Assembly (NCBI GenBank): GCA_013433145.1
Contig: CM024188.1
Coordinates: forward strand, 9,290,345 to 9,354,344
Length of the DNA: 64,000 nt
Direction of reading: 5' to 3'
DNA from: Ascaris suum
Lineage: Eukaryota; Nematoda; Chromadorea; Rhabditida; Ascarididae
The notes under the pieces were generated by a model. That model worked only from the letters and a program-made list of their open reading frames with translations, was not told the DNA's origin and ran no database searches. The position numbers were made by a program, and so were the translations under genes. Below are positions 34,981 to 48,783 of this stretch, in pieces; the first letter of the stretch is position 1, and each line of letters starts with the position of its first letter.

Positions 34981-35049
34981 GAAGCGTTCGAATCAATGGC
35001 GGTCGGGGGTTGCGGTGGTGGCTGTTCAAACAGAGCAGCGCAACCAAGA

Positions 35050-35140
35050 GATCAATATGCTTAATTAGCACAATTGCACGGCTCGCATAAGGCTGCTGCT
35101 GTGTGTACGTGTTGCCGACGCTAATAGTAATTAGGCCCCG
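35050..35140. promoter_or_regulatory. Candidate regulatory island 3 (homeodomain-type sites)
   Basis: CTTAATTAGCACAATTG (from 35060) and CTAATAGTAATTAGG (35121-35135) lie 55 bases apart, separated by GCTGCTGCT-type sequence. The style matches the islands near 11.9 and 18.5 kb. It lies inside a 182-codon minus-strand frame (34751-35299) that I regard as chance. Confidence 0.3.
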
Positions 35141-38100
35141 CTCAAGGACCATTCCCAAACACACTTCACCCTCTATGCTGCTTATTCTCCTCCACCCTTT
35201 ACACTTCATTTTTTCACGCCCCTCCTTATTTACACCTCGTAATCTTCCACTTGAAGCAGTCGCTTTCACAGACTTTTCATTCCCACCGCACACTTGCACG
35301 CATCATTCTCCATTTCGTTATTTCATACTCACAAGACGCAATAACTGCGCACATGGAATCTGTCGCCTGTGATCTATTGGCAGGAAATAGATCATCGGGC
35401 TAATTTTTTAGTCTTGTGTCTCATACTAGACAAGCTTTGCCCATGTCAGGTTTTCCAAAACTTGTGTGATTCGGTAATTGGAGCCTTAAGAAGTTTTGAG
35501 CAACACTTTAATGGCGTCTCACTCGCTGAGGCAAGTGGGCCAATGCTTCAGTGCTTGTCCTTTTTTTAGAACATTATTGCGACCCGTTGGTGCAAAAATC
35601 TATGCGCACTTAGACATTCCTCTGCATTTTTGCATGATTAGAGAAATGGAAGCGGAACACTGCGCAAGGCGCGGCGACTCCAACGTCGATCCTTCTCTAC
35701 TCTGGTAAATCCTCCTCTTTGTTATATCAGTGCCCCACGTTTGTGCGATGGCTCCGTCATACTGCTGTGAGCCCACACTTCCATTTAAAGTCCTTCAAAG
35801 TTTACTGGGAAGTACTATGCAAATCAAGTAATGCTGAATATCACGCAAACGGCTTTAGTTATGCCCATCTCGTAGAACAGTGGAGTTTTAAACCGGGTAG
35901 GGTTGAAGAATGATGAGGTCAGCAATACACTCCATTTACATGTGCTGGACGCGCAGCTTTTGGCTTGCAAGGACAACCGAAAATTTTGACAGTAAGACGA
36001 ATGAAGCAAGCTAAAAATCGCTGAAGGCGAGTGAATTAAGCAGAAAGCGTCTCGTAAAGGTCTACGCATCTTATAAAAGCTAAATCCTGAGGAGCTCGCG
36101 CACTTCGTTCTATCAGGCACTGCAAAAGGTGTGCGAATAGCGTTAAGAATAGCAGAGCGTGAGTTGTGCGGAACAGATCTGTGCCGTCTGCACGGAGGTT
36201 ATAAAAATGTAGCGCGCGGACCACTAGCTAATGTCCGAATGAAGACCAATGGAGACCGAATCGTACCCACTTTCCACAATATCTTTACTGTTACAAATAG
36301 CACGCTTCCATAATGTGGGGTCTAGTCCAGGTAAATTCCGCACGGGAAGTGCTAGTCCCCGCTGAATAGAGACTTGTACTAAGGAAGAGTTGAGCAGGCT
36401 GCACTTCTTAGCCATCTGAAGAGCAGTTCGTGTAGCTTCTTTCGATACGTAACACTCTAAAGTTTGCGCGGTTTACGCGAGCTGTGCATTGAACAGTAAA
36501 GCAGAGGTTGTGCGAGCATTATATAGAATTGCATGTAAGCTGCGCAGGTGTTACCTACAAAAGCAATTGTTGCAGTAAAAAAAGAATATGAATTGCAGCA
36601 ACCCTTTACTTCTTCGCAGTTTTTGAAGTTATTTTCTTTAGCAGTGCTGCGCATTAAACGTTTTTTTCTCGCATCAAACCCCCATATTTCCTCAGTTTTT
36701 TTTTTTCGTTTTCGGTCTTATTGTTCCTGATCGTTGGAAGAATCTCTTGGAACGTCTCAGTTCCACTTTTCTTGGAGCAAATGAGATTTTATATTGGGTT
36801 CGTCATTCATGTTCTTCCATTGCTGACCCCCCTCCCCCCCCCCCCCCTATATCGACCCTTTAGTTGGTCCATCGATTTTGTGAGAAGTTAGAGTGCACTG
36901 TAAGGCATAAAAATTTCGATGAATTTTATATTCATTCGGTCGTGTTTTGCAGTCAGGAGGATCAATACAACGAATATCGTATATGATATCTGCGGGGGAA
37001 GATTATTTCACTTAAATTTGTTGTGTTATTTTTGGGCGATTTATGAAGATGGTTGACCTGATAAACGGAATTGCAAGATGCATCCCATTGCCGCCTCCTT
37101 GGTGCCACTTTTCCACTTGCTTCAAGGGTTGAACCGGTGAGCTGCTGAATCTGGCTGGATTTAGTAAACAAACGAACATACTCTTATTCATTCCTCTCAC
37201 GAAAAAAATTGGGAAAGAGGAGCCAAACTTGCTAATATGTGAGCAACAGCGAATGTACAAAATATATGCGCTTTTTGGAGGTCGCATAAGCTCCAAAGGT
37301 TAAAATATGTGGTAGATATGAAAGCTAATAATCTGTGTTGTATCGTAGGCAAAACATCAGTGACACGCGTAAGACTTTAAATGATTATAGTTGAGGTTTT
37401 TGAAAATTTATTCCACACAAAGGATCGCGAACTGCATAATAACAATGTCTGCTTGTGTCGGGCGGATTTGATGAATGCTGTTAATTTTAATAATTAGAAA
37501 AATTGTACTCTGCTCAGTGGGTATGTTTTCAAAGAAGTTAAAAATGTGCGCATAGCACGAAGGTATTGCAGATTTTGCACTATCCGTGCTTGATTATAAA
37601 TTTTCGGAAACTCCTCGTTTTGCTTGCAGATTTGTGGAGATAAGTGAGCGCTCTACTTATGTCTAATTGCGATCAATTTAGTTAAGCTCATGAAGAAATA
37701 CGTGTTAATAATTTAAGAACTGATATTATACGCCGAAGAAAGATGGCCGTTTTATCGATGTAAATTTCGCATATTTTGGATGAAGGTGGCTGACGTATAG
37801 CTCAAGTGTCCCCATCTGTACCTTGCAACTTCACTCTTGATTCCTGCCGTATATGCATCTTAATTGTGCGGACTTCCTTTCGTGCTCTTTTCCCGCGCCC
37901 AGTTTATGCTTTGTCAATTTTAATTATCTTTGTATTAATTTTTTGCGTTTGTCTTCCTTTTTCAACTTATAGTCCTCCTAATATTCTCTGTGCTTTTTGC
38001 TGAAATAATCGATGCTTACACAGTTTTCTAAGAACATTCATAACCTTTGCGTTTTTATTAACATTAGTTTGCTTCACTTAATAGATGCGACGATTAACTG

Positions 38101-39739
38101 TTATAATTGTTGCTTCAATTTTGGATTTAATCTAAAATGTAGTCTCACCACTGAAGAAGATCAAAAGGGTTTAGAAATTTTCCGCAGTAGTGAGTGGGTT
38201 TGCGAATGCCGCAACGATGGTTGCTTCCACTCCACTCAAGCCGTGCGCGGGATCGCTTTCCGATCTATCGACGGCGTTGCAATAGCGAACGGCGACTTGC
38301 TTGTTTTCAACGCACTGTCGGGGTGATATTTAGGAGCGAAAGTAACCAGTCATCAGTTCATCGAATTGATCATTCCAGATGCTATTAAGTCTCTGCTATT
38401 GACGACTTTCAGAGCCGTAGTGTGTTTCGAAGTTGTTCAAGTAAAGGGTCATTCTAGGTGTGATTTCAGCGAATAATCCTCTAGCATCATGCGTCTAAAA
38501 ATTTCTAATAAATTCGTCTTCAATTATCGACTTCCATGACAGATATTTGTTTTCGAGGGTCATCTCTACCCCAGTGCGTTGAGGGGTGCCTCTTTTCAGT
38601 AGCTGCTGGAGACCAGAAGGCGAGTGCATTGAAAAATTCTCAAAGATTTAACAAAATCAACTTCACGAGGTATACAGAGAAGGTCACTAAAGATGAACAA
38701 CTACATCCGAGAGAACATTAACCGTTTTTTTTTGTGTCATTCTCCTGTCTAGTGATTGAAATAGTGCTGTTTGTAATCGGAAATGAAGTAGTTCAATTAA
38801 ACGAGAAGCTTTGATGCCAAAGTCGAAGGAATTCCATTTAATTGATATGAGCTCTGTTCAAACAGTTCGATATTTTTTCATTTTAGAGAGACGTCGCTTA
38901 CAGCAATATTGAACCCGTATAACAACTTTTGAGGGGTCCACGCTGGCGCTTCCAAAAAGCTATTGAATAATGGCGTACTGCTCGAGAAAATTTGCAGCTT
39001 CTATTGCTGGCGCTTTCGAAAGGCAGCACATTGTTTCTACATACTGAGGCGGTAGTTTCTACGTAGGTGTTTGCCAGCATGTGTGAAAAGTCAGTCTTTC
39101 CACTACCCACATCTATAGCAGTGCAGATCCAAAAAAGCAAAGAGCGCAGTAAGATCTAAATAAGCGAGCCTGCTTAAGACGATATTTATATTATTTAGTC
39201 AGCAAAGTTTTTGACTCCGTCTTGTGAAGCATGATGTAGTGTGGCGGTCCATGGTAGCTTATCATTTAATTCGGCGTAAATTTAGTCAAAAATACTTGGA
39301 TTAGAGAAAGTTTTGTCGAAAATTATTGTTAGGAAGTTGGCCAAAAAATAGAGTTGCCAGAATTCCTAAGATTAGGACAGATATATCTTTTTGTAGTTTG
39401 GACGCAACGAAAACAGTGTTTACCACTTTATTCCTGCAACGCAGCTGTTTATACCATCGCTATCACAGTTGTGAAAGCTTCTTGTAGAAAATTCTCTACG
39501 TGAGTGTTCCTCACTCAAATTTCGACATTTTATGTGCCACGCCAAGGTAAACTCATGCAACAACCACTCACTTTTTTGCCTGGTCAGCCAAATATTATAA
39601 CCGCTTTGTGCGTCCCCGCTGATGGCAACTGGTGGACGCAAAGTAACTGTAACGTTTGCAACTCATGGAAGGTTAATTTGCTGTGTGCCTAATTGGTTAG
39701 CTCAACAAAGTCAGTTTCGACATTCTCCTCGAACATCTT
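35141..39739. other. No gene recognised; C6-T-C14 tract at 36827-36847
   Basis: The poly-C tract is read directly. Open frames, including 35824-36120 (minus), 37012-37296 (minus) and 38012-38326 (plus), lack motifs. Confidence 0.55.
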
Positions 39740-40261
39740 TTAGTTCTCGTTATTTATTTCCACTGAGCCTTCTGAATGATTCGGTTGATGAGTGAGTCGA
39801 AAAATGTACCAGGGAGACCAACGCGATACAGCTGTTGCATTTAACTCAAGGGCCAGCCTACTAAAGCAAACGGCGTGGCGCCCAATGATGATTTTTCCCA
39901 CGCTCTTTTGCGCGAATTGGGGATTGAACAAAATCGTTTTTGAACCGCAGCCAACTGTCAGCAAATCGAACTTGACCAATTTTTTAATATCGCACTTGAG
40001 GACTAGTGGTAATTGCAGCAACCTCACGAGTCTTAGTAAAACCACAGATCTAAGGCAAACTTTTTTTTGCATATAATACCTGTCAAATTTGCTCATTGTA
40101 ACTTTTGTGATTCGTAGGTTGAAACTGTCAGAAAGACGGGCAGTCAGACGCCCACATATGTATGCGCACATGCACAAACATAAGATGCAGAATTGGCTGG
40201 CTCTTGCAGCGGTACGTGAAGCCGCATAATAATCATTTGAAAGTTTTGCGAAGGGCAGCAT
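39740..40261 (-). other. Unrecognised 173-codon open frame
   Basis: The C-terminal half (VLKCDIKKLVKFDLLTVGCG, then a basic and aromatic segment ending NNEN) has a balanced amino-acid mix and looks more coding than most frames here. The N-terminal half is Cys-rich and less convincing. A 94-codon plus-strand frame mirrors it, so strand is not certain. No domain is recognised and no splice context settles it. Confidence 0.2.
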
Positions 40262-42008
40262 TCTCTACGTTTAAGGTTCATCAGAAAAACAACGAAAAAA
40301 TATTTTCACAGGAAGTATGCATACATCGGTTTCCGAAATCGTTGAAGTCGTCATCAACTCTCCAAATCATCCGAGCGATTGTCATCTCCTGACTTTCCGC
40401 TCTTACCCTTATGCCACAGTTCCTTTGTTACATCCATATTTCACTGCTGCGCTCGAGGACAGAAGTAAATCGAGTGTGAGTTTGTACTTGAGTATGGATT
40501 AACATGTGTTCATGCGGCAGCAGCATGTCCCAACAAATAGGTTTGCGTCATCATCTGCGCAGACAACGTGTCTAACAGCTGGCATGAGCGAGTGCGGGAA
40601 GAAGTGTTGTATTTATGTGAGTCTCATTGGGGGGTCTCTTGCGATCGCTGACCATTGACCACGTGCAAGTTACGCAGCCCGCCTTCTGGCAACAAATTAC
40701 GTGAATAGCATCCACTTGTTTACTGAATTCGGCATCCACCACACAGCTCTAATTTTTATACACATTAATTCAGGAAGCCGCTTTTATAAATCTGCCTTGC
40801 TTTAGCGAGATGTGGCAAGACAGCTGACATGAGGCACTCTTTTTTCTTTTTTGCTCACCACAGCAAATTGAAGGGTGAACGTGGTAAAAAGGATAATGGA
40901 AAAGCGCCCTGTAAGTCGATTTCTGAAATAACCGACCAGCTGTATAAATCTCTTGCTCTTGGTTACAGCTAGTTTATTTTTGAGCTACTTCTACATTTTT
41001 TGATCAAATTTGTAAGCGCCAATATATCATGAAAACGTGATAAACTATGCGCAAATGGCTATAGGCTGGCTATCACTTGCTAACTTATTGTTCGGCAGTA
41101 TCGATAAGCCCTTACGGTGCAAGTAATATCTGTCAAATCCCACCGAGCAATTTTCATACTTGGGCGAAAATGTGTCTAATCATACATTCTTTTGCCAAAA
41201 TTCGTACGAAAGCATAAAATGAATTCCCAAGTATAAGGCGATACAAATGAGTGGCGTTCGAACCAAAAATTAGCGGCCGGCCGAGGTCCGATTTTTAACG
41301 ACGTAAAATACATCAATGAGGAATAAGAACTAGAGATAAGAGCCAGAGTAGCTCACCTTTGTGTTGATAAAAGCTAACGCTCGAATAGTTTTGAACGCGA
41401 GTAGGTAGTAATAACATATCACTCATGTTTTCTGAACAACGTGGCGGCGTTCCGTTAAAAAATATACTCTTTTTTTACTCTCGACCAATGGAATTCATTC
41501 AGTGTTGAATGCATTCATTTGATGGTGGCTTTTGTTTAGATTCACTTCATAAATTGTGTCACTCCATGGAGTATAGGCGGTCATTTGCAAAAAAATCTGT
41601 ATCGTTATAATGTAGGAAGATTTATCGCTTGTCACATGGGACCTTTTATTTCTTCTTTGTTAACTTATAAAAAAATACGTGATACGACCGCCATATCTGC
41701 AAAGCGGGTTGTTTGCTCACCACCAGTTGGTGGGGCGTATCCGGAGACCGTCTCCCCATTAAGGAGCTTTATTTAAACTTTTACGTGGCGCTTTCCAAAA
41801 CTAAAAATTGACGCTCTCAGGGTCGACCGTTCAACGTAGAACAAATCGAATCGCCATCCCACCGTCCTCACATTCATTCTGGTGTCAGTGCCTACCGCAT
41901 TACAGGTTTTTTGCTGGGAATTTTGAGTAGTTTTTTTTCTCATTGGTTTTAGAAATGGCAAAAACAAGTGAACCCTTGCATTTGGTCGACATTTTCATGT
42001 TTATCAGG
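40262..42008. other. No gene recognised
   Basis: Only frames up to 76 codons without motifs are present. Confidence 0.55.
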
Positions 42009-42365
42009 CTATTCGGATGGAGTTGTCCTGTGATGGGGTCTTCGATACTTTTCCCTCATTAGGCATTGATTATCACAGCTGAAAGGAACGAATTCATTGT
42101 CACAATGCCATGTTTTCTTCTCCTTAATGAGAAGCTTGTCATAAAGCGCTGATGGGAACTCAACAAAGAATGATTTGGTATATTTCGAACTTTCGTTATC
42201 AGTGCACTCAGAAGCAATTTCTGTCATTTGCGAATTCCAGGCTGCCTCTTTCAACGAGTTCAAAGGATGGAAGAAAGCATCGAAATATCGAAGTAAGGGC
42301 TCCACTGAAATATATTGCAGCGGTCCTGAATTTGCACTGGTACACAGGAAGATCGTCATCTCCAC
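42009..42365 (-). other. Unrecognised 118-codon open frame, minus strand
   Basis: The protein would contain FPSALYDKLLIKEKKTWHCD followed by a Cys- and basic-rich end. The mix is coding-like, but it overlaps an equally plausible frame on the plus strand. At most one of the two is likely real. Not recognised. Confidence 0.2.
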
Positions 42366-42546
42366 AATTGTTTCACCTGAACCTCTTGAAACTGCTTTTG
42401 ATGAATTGAGAGCAGCAACAGCAAAGGATATTATCCCTCTTTCAACTTATTCCAAGACGCTTGCTTTCGGCTCCTCATTAGCAACTTCTTACGACGACAT
42501 TGTACGCTTCAAAAGGAGATTTAGAGGGCGTACAGAGAAACTTTAA
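42175..42546 (+). other. Unrecognised 123-codon open frame, plus strand
   Basis: The frame uses codons common in nematode genes and reads, among others, FNEFKGWKKASKYRSKG and EPLETAFDELRAATAKDI, ending in a basic tail. Possible acceptors (ttatcag at 42202 and ctcag at 42211) would make it a terminal exon. No family is recognised and no second exon was found. The antisense frame weakens the case. Confidence 0.22.
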
Positions 42547-45500
42547 TTCGAATGCTTGAACCAACAACTTCATCAGTTGTGCCCGTAGACTGCTAAAAGC
42601 CGGACCGATATGGATCGTCAAACTTCATAGAAACTAACTAGCGCAACCCAGATAGTGCAGAAACAAAGAAGTCCCGATTTCGACGAATTCGTACGAAGGC
42701 AGGCTTCATTGGCGAAGTGGCGAAAGTGGCATTATACACGTGCGAGATTCGGTTGATTCATCGAGGATCATGATAATCTTACAGTTCTGGCAACCTACGA
42801 TTAACTGCGAGCAACTTTATTATGCATAGGCGTTCACGATGGGTTTTTGCAGCATTCACTGAAAGTGCTTTGCTTAATACTTCATCCCGTGTGGTTGTTC
42901 CACTGAATATTTCCAAGTGTCATTTTGCAGTAGTTTCCCACTCATCACTGGCAATCCTATGCGTCACCTGGGCGCCTGAAATTAAGTTTTCATTAAAACG
43001 AATCTTATCCTGCCAGGTCGACTTTTAACAAAAAATTGAATCTGCATGCAACGACATTCCATCCTGAAAAATGCAATCTATGAGTATGAAGTAACATTTA
43101 TTCAACACGGAAATGATCTAGCGACTTGGCCATTAATTCTCAGTGGTCAGCAGAAATTACGACCAAACATCGGCAACAAAAAGACGCGCTGATGCATATC
43201 TCTGAATATATATGTGTGTGTGGTCCTTTTCCATCGGTCCATTAGTCTAATCCACGAATCGCCGACGTAGCCTGATAAAATTTCCTATTGTTATCACTAG
43301 TGAGCAATCTATAAAATTTGGGCAGTGTACTAGTGGGTTATCTGTAAAATCTTCATTGTTATATCGTTCAATTTTTTACATTTGGGTTCGAGATTTTCAT
43401 GAAATTTGGCACTTACAAGAACGATTCGGAACGTTAGATTTCGAAATGCGTCGTTTTATCAACAATCATGTCAAAATCACTGAAAAAAGATGTGGTGCAT
43501 CTTGCCACGGCAGTCCTTGCTCACATCCAATAAACTAATGTACCCATCGGAAAGATCCTTGTACTTTATCAAGGGCTTCTATTCGCAATTTATCTGCAAT
43601 TTATCTGTCTATTAAAGACTTAAGCTTTATCTGCAGAGCACCTATTTTTATAGACTCGACAGAACGCATCTTGGGCACAAAAAATAGTTGGGCACTGGTG
43701 GGCGATAGAAAACGAGTTATTTTGAGATATTAGGTACGAAATTTTAGGTACAGAATGCTCTGCCTCCCATCTATGTTCGTTGGCGCAAAGTTCTGTCTAA
43801 AGCCTTTGTGTGTACTCCAAAGCTACACAATAAAATGTGCGCAATTTATGCAGTTCACAAAATTTTCCGTCTGAGAGCAAATATTTCAAGAGAAAATTTG
43901 ACGACATTTACCTTCTCGAAGAAGCCGTATGAGCGGAAAGATTTATTAGCCCGCTCATCTCAGAAAGTATGGCGCTGTGTTCTTGTGGCGAAACTCACGT
44001 CGTATTAACCTCCCTGGCAAGTTTTCTCTACTTCTGGTAGAGAATGTTGAAGCTGCTTTCATAAAAGTGATTACTGTGGGGCTTTTTGTCTCTGAGTTTA
44101 TAAGAAATTTTTGCTACCTCATACATTATGATCGCAAATTAGACTTCTCTCTCAAAATTTTCAGCACGCGTTTGTCTTTTGGATGCGCTTCTCTCCGCTT
44201 TTGTTATTTATGCGTGACTATCTTCTCAGCGATGTTTTTTATGCTTAAACTTGTTTTACTGGCTTGCTTTCTTGACCGGATGTATCGCAGCTGCGCACGG
44301 TTTCATGCACTTTCGTGAAACTTGTACACGTGGTTGCGTTTTTTTCGCGTCCAGCAAACTTCGAACCAGAGTGCAGCAGATTTTTCTTTAACTTTAAAGT
44401 TCAGACCGTGCCAAACCAAACGATTGTCAGAAAGCGCATAAAAGCGGTGGAACATGCTGTGCAACACGAGACAATTCACTGAAACAAGGCATTTATCGCA
44501 CAGCTCAAGCATTTACGCTCTTATACGGGAAACTTGACAACGGCTGTGTATGTACGGTTGGTCACTTTTAGCTTTTAGCGCAGTATTTCAGTTACTTCCG
44601 GTTTTGGTAGTAGCTAAACAATAGTTTGTTTCCTCCATTACTCGCCGCATAAGGTTAGAAAGCAATATTTGACTCTCTCTTTTTTGCAGACAAAGTGCCG
44701 ATTCCTCATAACCGTTTGATCATTATCAGACACTCTTAAATGCGCTAGCTTTTTAGCGATACTTTTTACCGTTATTTATGCAGTGAATTCTTCTAGAAAG
44801 GCGGTCTATCCTTCTCTTCTTTTAGGCAAAGAAAACGAATAGCCACTTCTTCCCATTGGAAAATTCAGGGTTTATTAAGCTGATTGTGCGGGCAGGAACA
44901 TCGGTATTCCGCCTCTCAAATCATTTCCCCTTCTTTCCGCACCTTGTCTCCGAAAACCCCTTCACATGCCCAAATTTGCGACAGTGAGTGACACTACCGC
45001 AGTCGGCAGTCGGCTGTCAACAGTCAAAATCACTGCCGTAATCGATAGCGCATGCTGTGAGATGTGGTTGAGTGCTTACCAGATTATGATATATGAGTGT
45101 CGGGTGAAATAAACCCACGAACACAGGAGCAAACCTTCAGAAAAATGTACTGAATCACATTCGGCAAAATAAACAGTGAGCGGTGAAGTAAAGGGCACTA
45201 TATAATTCCTCTTAGCCTCAACATTCAGGAATTTTTTCACCCGAGGCAAACAACGGCCACTGAACGTGAAAATGTGTAGGAGAAGTGCACTGGAACATTA
45301 CGTGAACAAAGGAGTAAAGTCTGAGACACGAAATTACTCCAAAAGGTCTTTTTTTAATCAAATGCACAGGGCAAGTTTTCAAGGAGAGGAAATGCAATAT
45401 CTTTGACAACAAGTGTTAAGTAAATGTGCAACTTGCATTGCTCTAGAATGGGTTACCGCAACGTGCTCAACTATTTCGATACATGGGGTTGATTTATGAT

Positions 45501-46882
45501 ATAGGTGAGTGCACTCAGAGTTGCTAAAATGATTTTGGAGATTTCTAGGAAGAGAGGAATTCGAACTTTGTTCAGCTGATCGGAGATTTCGACGATGAAA
45601 ATTTCAAGAACACCTTCAGCTTTATACATAAAGAAGCAACAATACAAACAAATTTCACTGGCGTTCTGCTTAAATGTTGCAGCGGCTACTTTGATCACTG
45701 AAGTGAATGAAAACATAGTTGCATAATTTTATTTTATGTTTGTATTGCAACGCCTGGACATGCGGAAATACGTTTCTATATGCGAGAAACAAAAACAGAG
45801 AAAAAAGACAACAAACATGAAGTCAGTAATAATTTCGTTCATGAAGTCGCAGCAGCAGCAATCACAGGAAGCAATAGGTGATCCAGGAGATGATAGTATT
45901 GTGGAAATTAAGATAAGTAAATCGGCGGTTCAAAGATGATGCAGTAAGTGCATTGGTGAATTCATCACGAAGCACATCCACGCTTGTGTAACGCGGAAGT
46001 GGAAACTGGTTTATTGTGTAACATTTGGGCTCAACCTGTTGACCACAGCGATTGGGGATGGGGACGTGGAGGAACGCTTATACTAACAAACTCTTGGAAG
46101 AATCGCGCACAGTTTTTTGGTAAGGAATCAAGTAAGATTTGAGACGACTGCAACACCTTAGCGATTCCACGTTGAAGATTTTCATTCCTGTAGGATGACT
46201 TGATTTGTGTGGGCTATAGTAAATTTGTCAAGGACGACCAGAATGAAAGTTTATCGCGCGTTTTGGAGCAATGATACTAGAGAGCAAATGAGAGGCCGTA
46301 TGTTGATGCACTAGGGCAAAATGGGTTGGAAGGAATATAGGCCTTGTAACAAAGTTTTACCTCTTTCACGCAAGGTACGTGAATAGAATTAGCAATTTTG
46401 GACTGCTTTTCACCAAAAGCTGAATATTGCAACCTCCAATAAAGGTTAAGTTGGATCGCTACACGGAGCTCACTGATACCATCAGCCATAGAAGACGAAA
46501 TCTCACTGCGGCCTAAGAAAACGTTCATATTGAGAGGTGATATGGACAATGTGAATTTCTCATAGGAAAGAGTTGATTGTTACAATTTCGACTAGTTGGG
46601 AACGCATTAAGACCCTCCTGCAGAACAGAGATAGTAGAAGAGTCGTGCGCTGGATGATGAATTTTGAGTCACTTAGAATGAGTCTAGTACCACTCACATT
46701 GCAACACTGTAATATCGTTATTGTATACCAGCGAAGTGATAGAATCCAAAACACTTTCTTGTTTAAAAACTCACAATTACCGAGTTTTGACACCAACATA
46801 AATTCGGTAAGAGTGCGGCAGTGATGGAGTGAAAAAAAGTAGGAGAAATCACTCCGAAGTGAGTGCAGTCATGAGTATTATT
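42547..46882. other. No gene recognised
   Basis: Minor direct repeats (a doubled GCAATTTATCT near 43590 and a doubled TTAGGTAC near 43732) are present. Frames up to 113 codons (43977-44318) are Phe/Leu-rich and motif-free. Confidence 0.55.
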
Positions 46883-47520
46883 TGAATAAAGGGGAAAAAG
46901 GAACCACCTTTATGTCTGCAAGTTGTCTCGAAAAGCGAACAGCTACATTTTCAATTCGAGTTTTGCGCTTGACGTTATGAGCAATATATATCAAGAAGAA
47001 ATTATTTTCCGTAGCCGAAAGTGGCTGAAATACTCAGCAAAAAGCCGCGAGGAAGCAACCATCTTTATGCAACGGCTAACAAGCCGCACAGCTTTACTTC
47101 TTACTTTAAGCAATTAGTAGTGAGCAGGAGCTGATATTACCAAGCTAGCGCAATAAAAAATTACAGGAGTTTAGATAAGATGTAAAACTGCCGGAAACCA
47201 ACCATCTATATGCAACAGCTTCTCTTTCCACATCTTTGTTTTTCAACTTCAAGCAGTAAGTTCTGACTAAGGGATGAATAATGCACCACTTGAGCGCAAC
47301 AAAGTGACTTTGTGGGAGTAACAAAAAGTTACGAGGAGACAACAATGTGCCACTAGCATATCGTAAGTTGTCAATGTTTCCTTTATAACTTTATGCAGTT
47401 AGTAAACACAAAGGTAAGATTACGGACCCAGGTGGAAATGGCTGAAAATGCTAAGCGAAAAGTTGTGAGGAACGTTAAATGCATGTAACAACTACGGCGT
47501 TTCTTTTACCAAGATGGGAC
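46883..47520 (+). repeat. Degenerate tandem array, unit about 133-150 bp, about five units
   Basis: Each unit has an A-rich start (GCAAAAAGCCGCGAGG-type), then ACCATCTTTATGCAAC, then a CTTTAAGCAATTAGTA-type block and a GTGGCTGAAA-type tail. Unit starts are near 46883, 47037, 47182, 47322 and 47455. Adjacent units are much diverged, with several gaps. It resembles an old satellite or the internal repeats of a small mobile element. Confidence 0.65.
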
Positions 47521-48783
47521 AGTGTGAATTTGATACTGCACGCTGCAACGAAATATTCCATCCTGCAAAGGTTGAAGGTTTGCTTTATGTGTTTTCCGGG
47601 AGGCTACGTATAGTGTGAATGCTACATTGTGCAGAAAATTATAGTGCATGTGGGTGCTCTTTACTGGATTCCCCGTTCTTAAGTGAATTTTGCTGACTTT
47701 AACTGTTATGGTCTGCTAACTGTCGTAGTCTCTATAAGGCGTAAAAAATATGATAAATAAGTAAAGGTCGGAGATCATAAAACAATCTATAGGGTGGCAT
47801 ATACCTTCTGAACTTTCCAGGAAGAAAAACTTGTTCACTCTTTTCAATATTTCAGGAATGGTAGGGGCCATTTTTTGAAATTTCAGTTTTCGCTATGGTT
47901 TGCTTGCAAATGAAGTGAAAAAGCACGCTAATTTTACTACACAGCGGCTGCCGTTGGGCTCTTTTTGTCGGCCGTCCTCTTCATCTCTTAAAAGTTATTT
48001 TTCACAGAGTTGTTCTGCTTAATTCTTCGTTTGAAGTTCATTGCAATATTCTGAGGATTGTGATGGTTTAGATGATGAGGAGTTCATAAGCTGGACGAAT
48101 GAGACGGTGAAGTTGTATGTGTGCCTTACCGGGCAAAAAAATTGTTGGAATTGCTCGATAATCATTTGATGATTGTTTTTCTCTCTTACTTGTGTGTGCC
48201 AACAAATATTCCTTGCTTGATTTCTCGCAAACGAAGACGACTAATTTTGTCAGCTTAGTGATCGTGCAGTAACTACATGAGTGGATAACCTAGTACCGAT
48301 ATAACTCTGTCTGCATAAATCGCGAGGTGGTTTTTTTGCAGCCGTTGTTTTAGAGCGTTCAGATGTTTCTATGAATTTATGCGTGCTTTACAAAGAATGA
48401 ACGAGATTTGAAATGTGTGAAGTGATGCCAGAATGGTGGTTTCCGCATTGTGTAAAGTGAATTTCAGTTGAGCTGCAGTAGTTGAGGGTGTTAATGAGAG
48501 GGATGTATCGTTTTGTATGCGCAGATGGGAATGTTGTTACAACATTAATTTGGCACCTAGAAGAAAAATCGAGTTAGTGCAACATTCTGATTTAGCTACA
48601 GTCAAGATAACACAACTAGTGATCGGCATGCGCGATTTGTTAGGCTTAGGCATTTGTCATTTGCTTTGCTTTGGTCTTCCTGAATGCATTTCTTCCACAG
48701 AAGAAGAGCGTTTCTGCTCTTTGCAGAGCATTTATTGCTGCTCATATGTCATCTACTAACCGAGAAAGAGATGAACCTTGTGC
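47521..48783. other. No gene recognised; telomere-type dimer at 48640-48651
   Basis: TTAGGCTTAGGC is read directly and is two perfect copies of the nematode telomere hexamer. Frames at 48517-48859 are short and motif-free. Confidence 0.6.

Noticed and set aside
34751..35299. 182-codon minus-strand open frame
   Set aside because: Low-complexity composition from polypyrimidine DNA, overlapping frames on both strands, no motif and no splice context.
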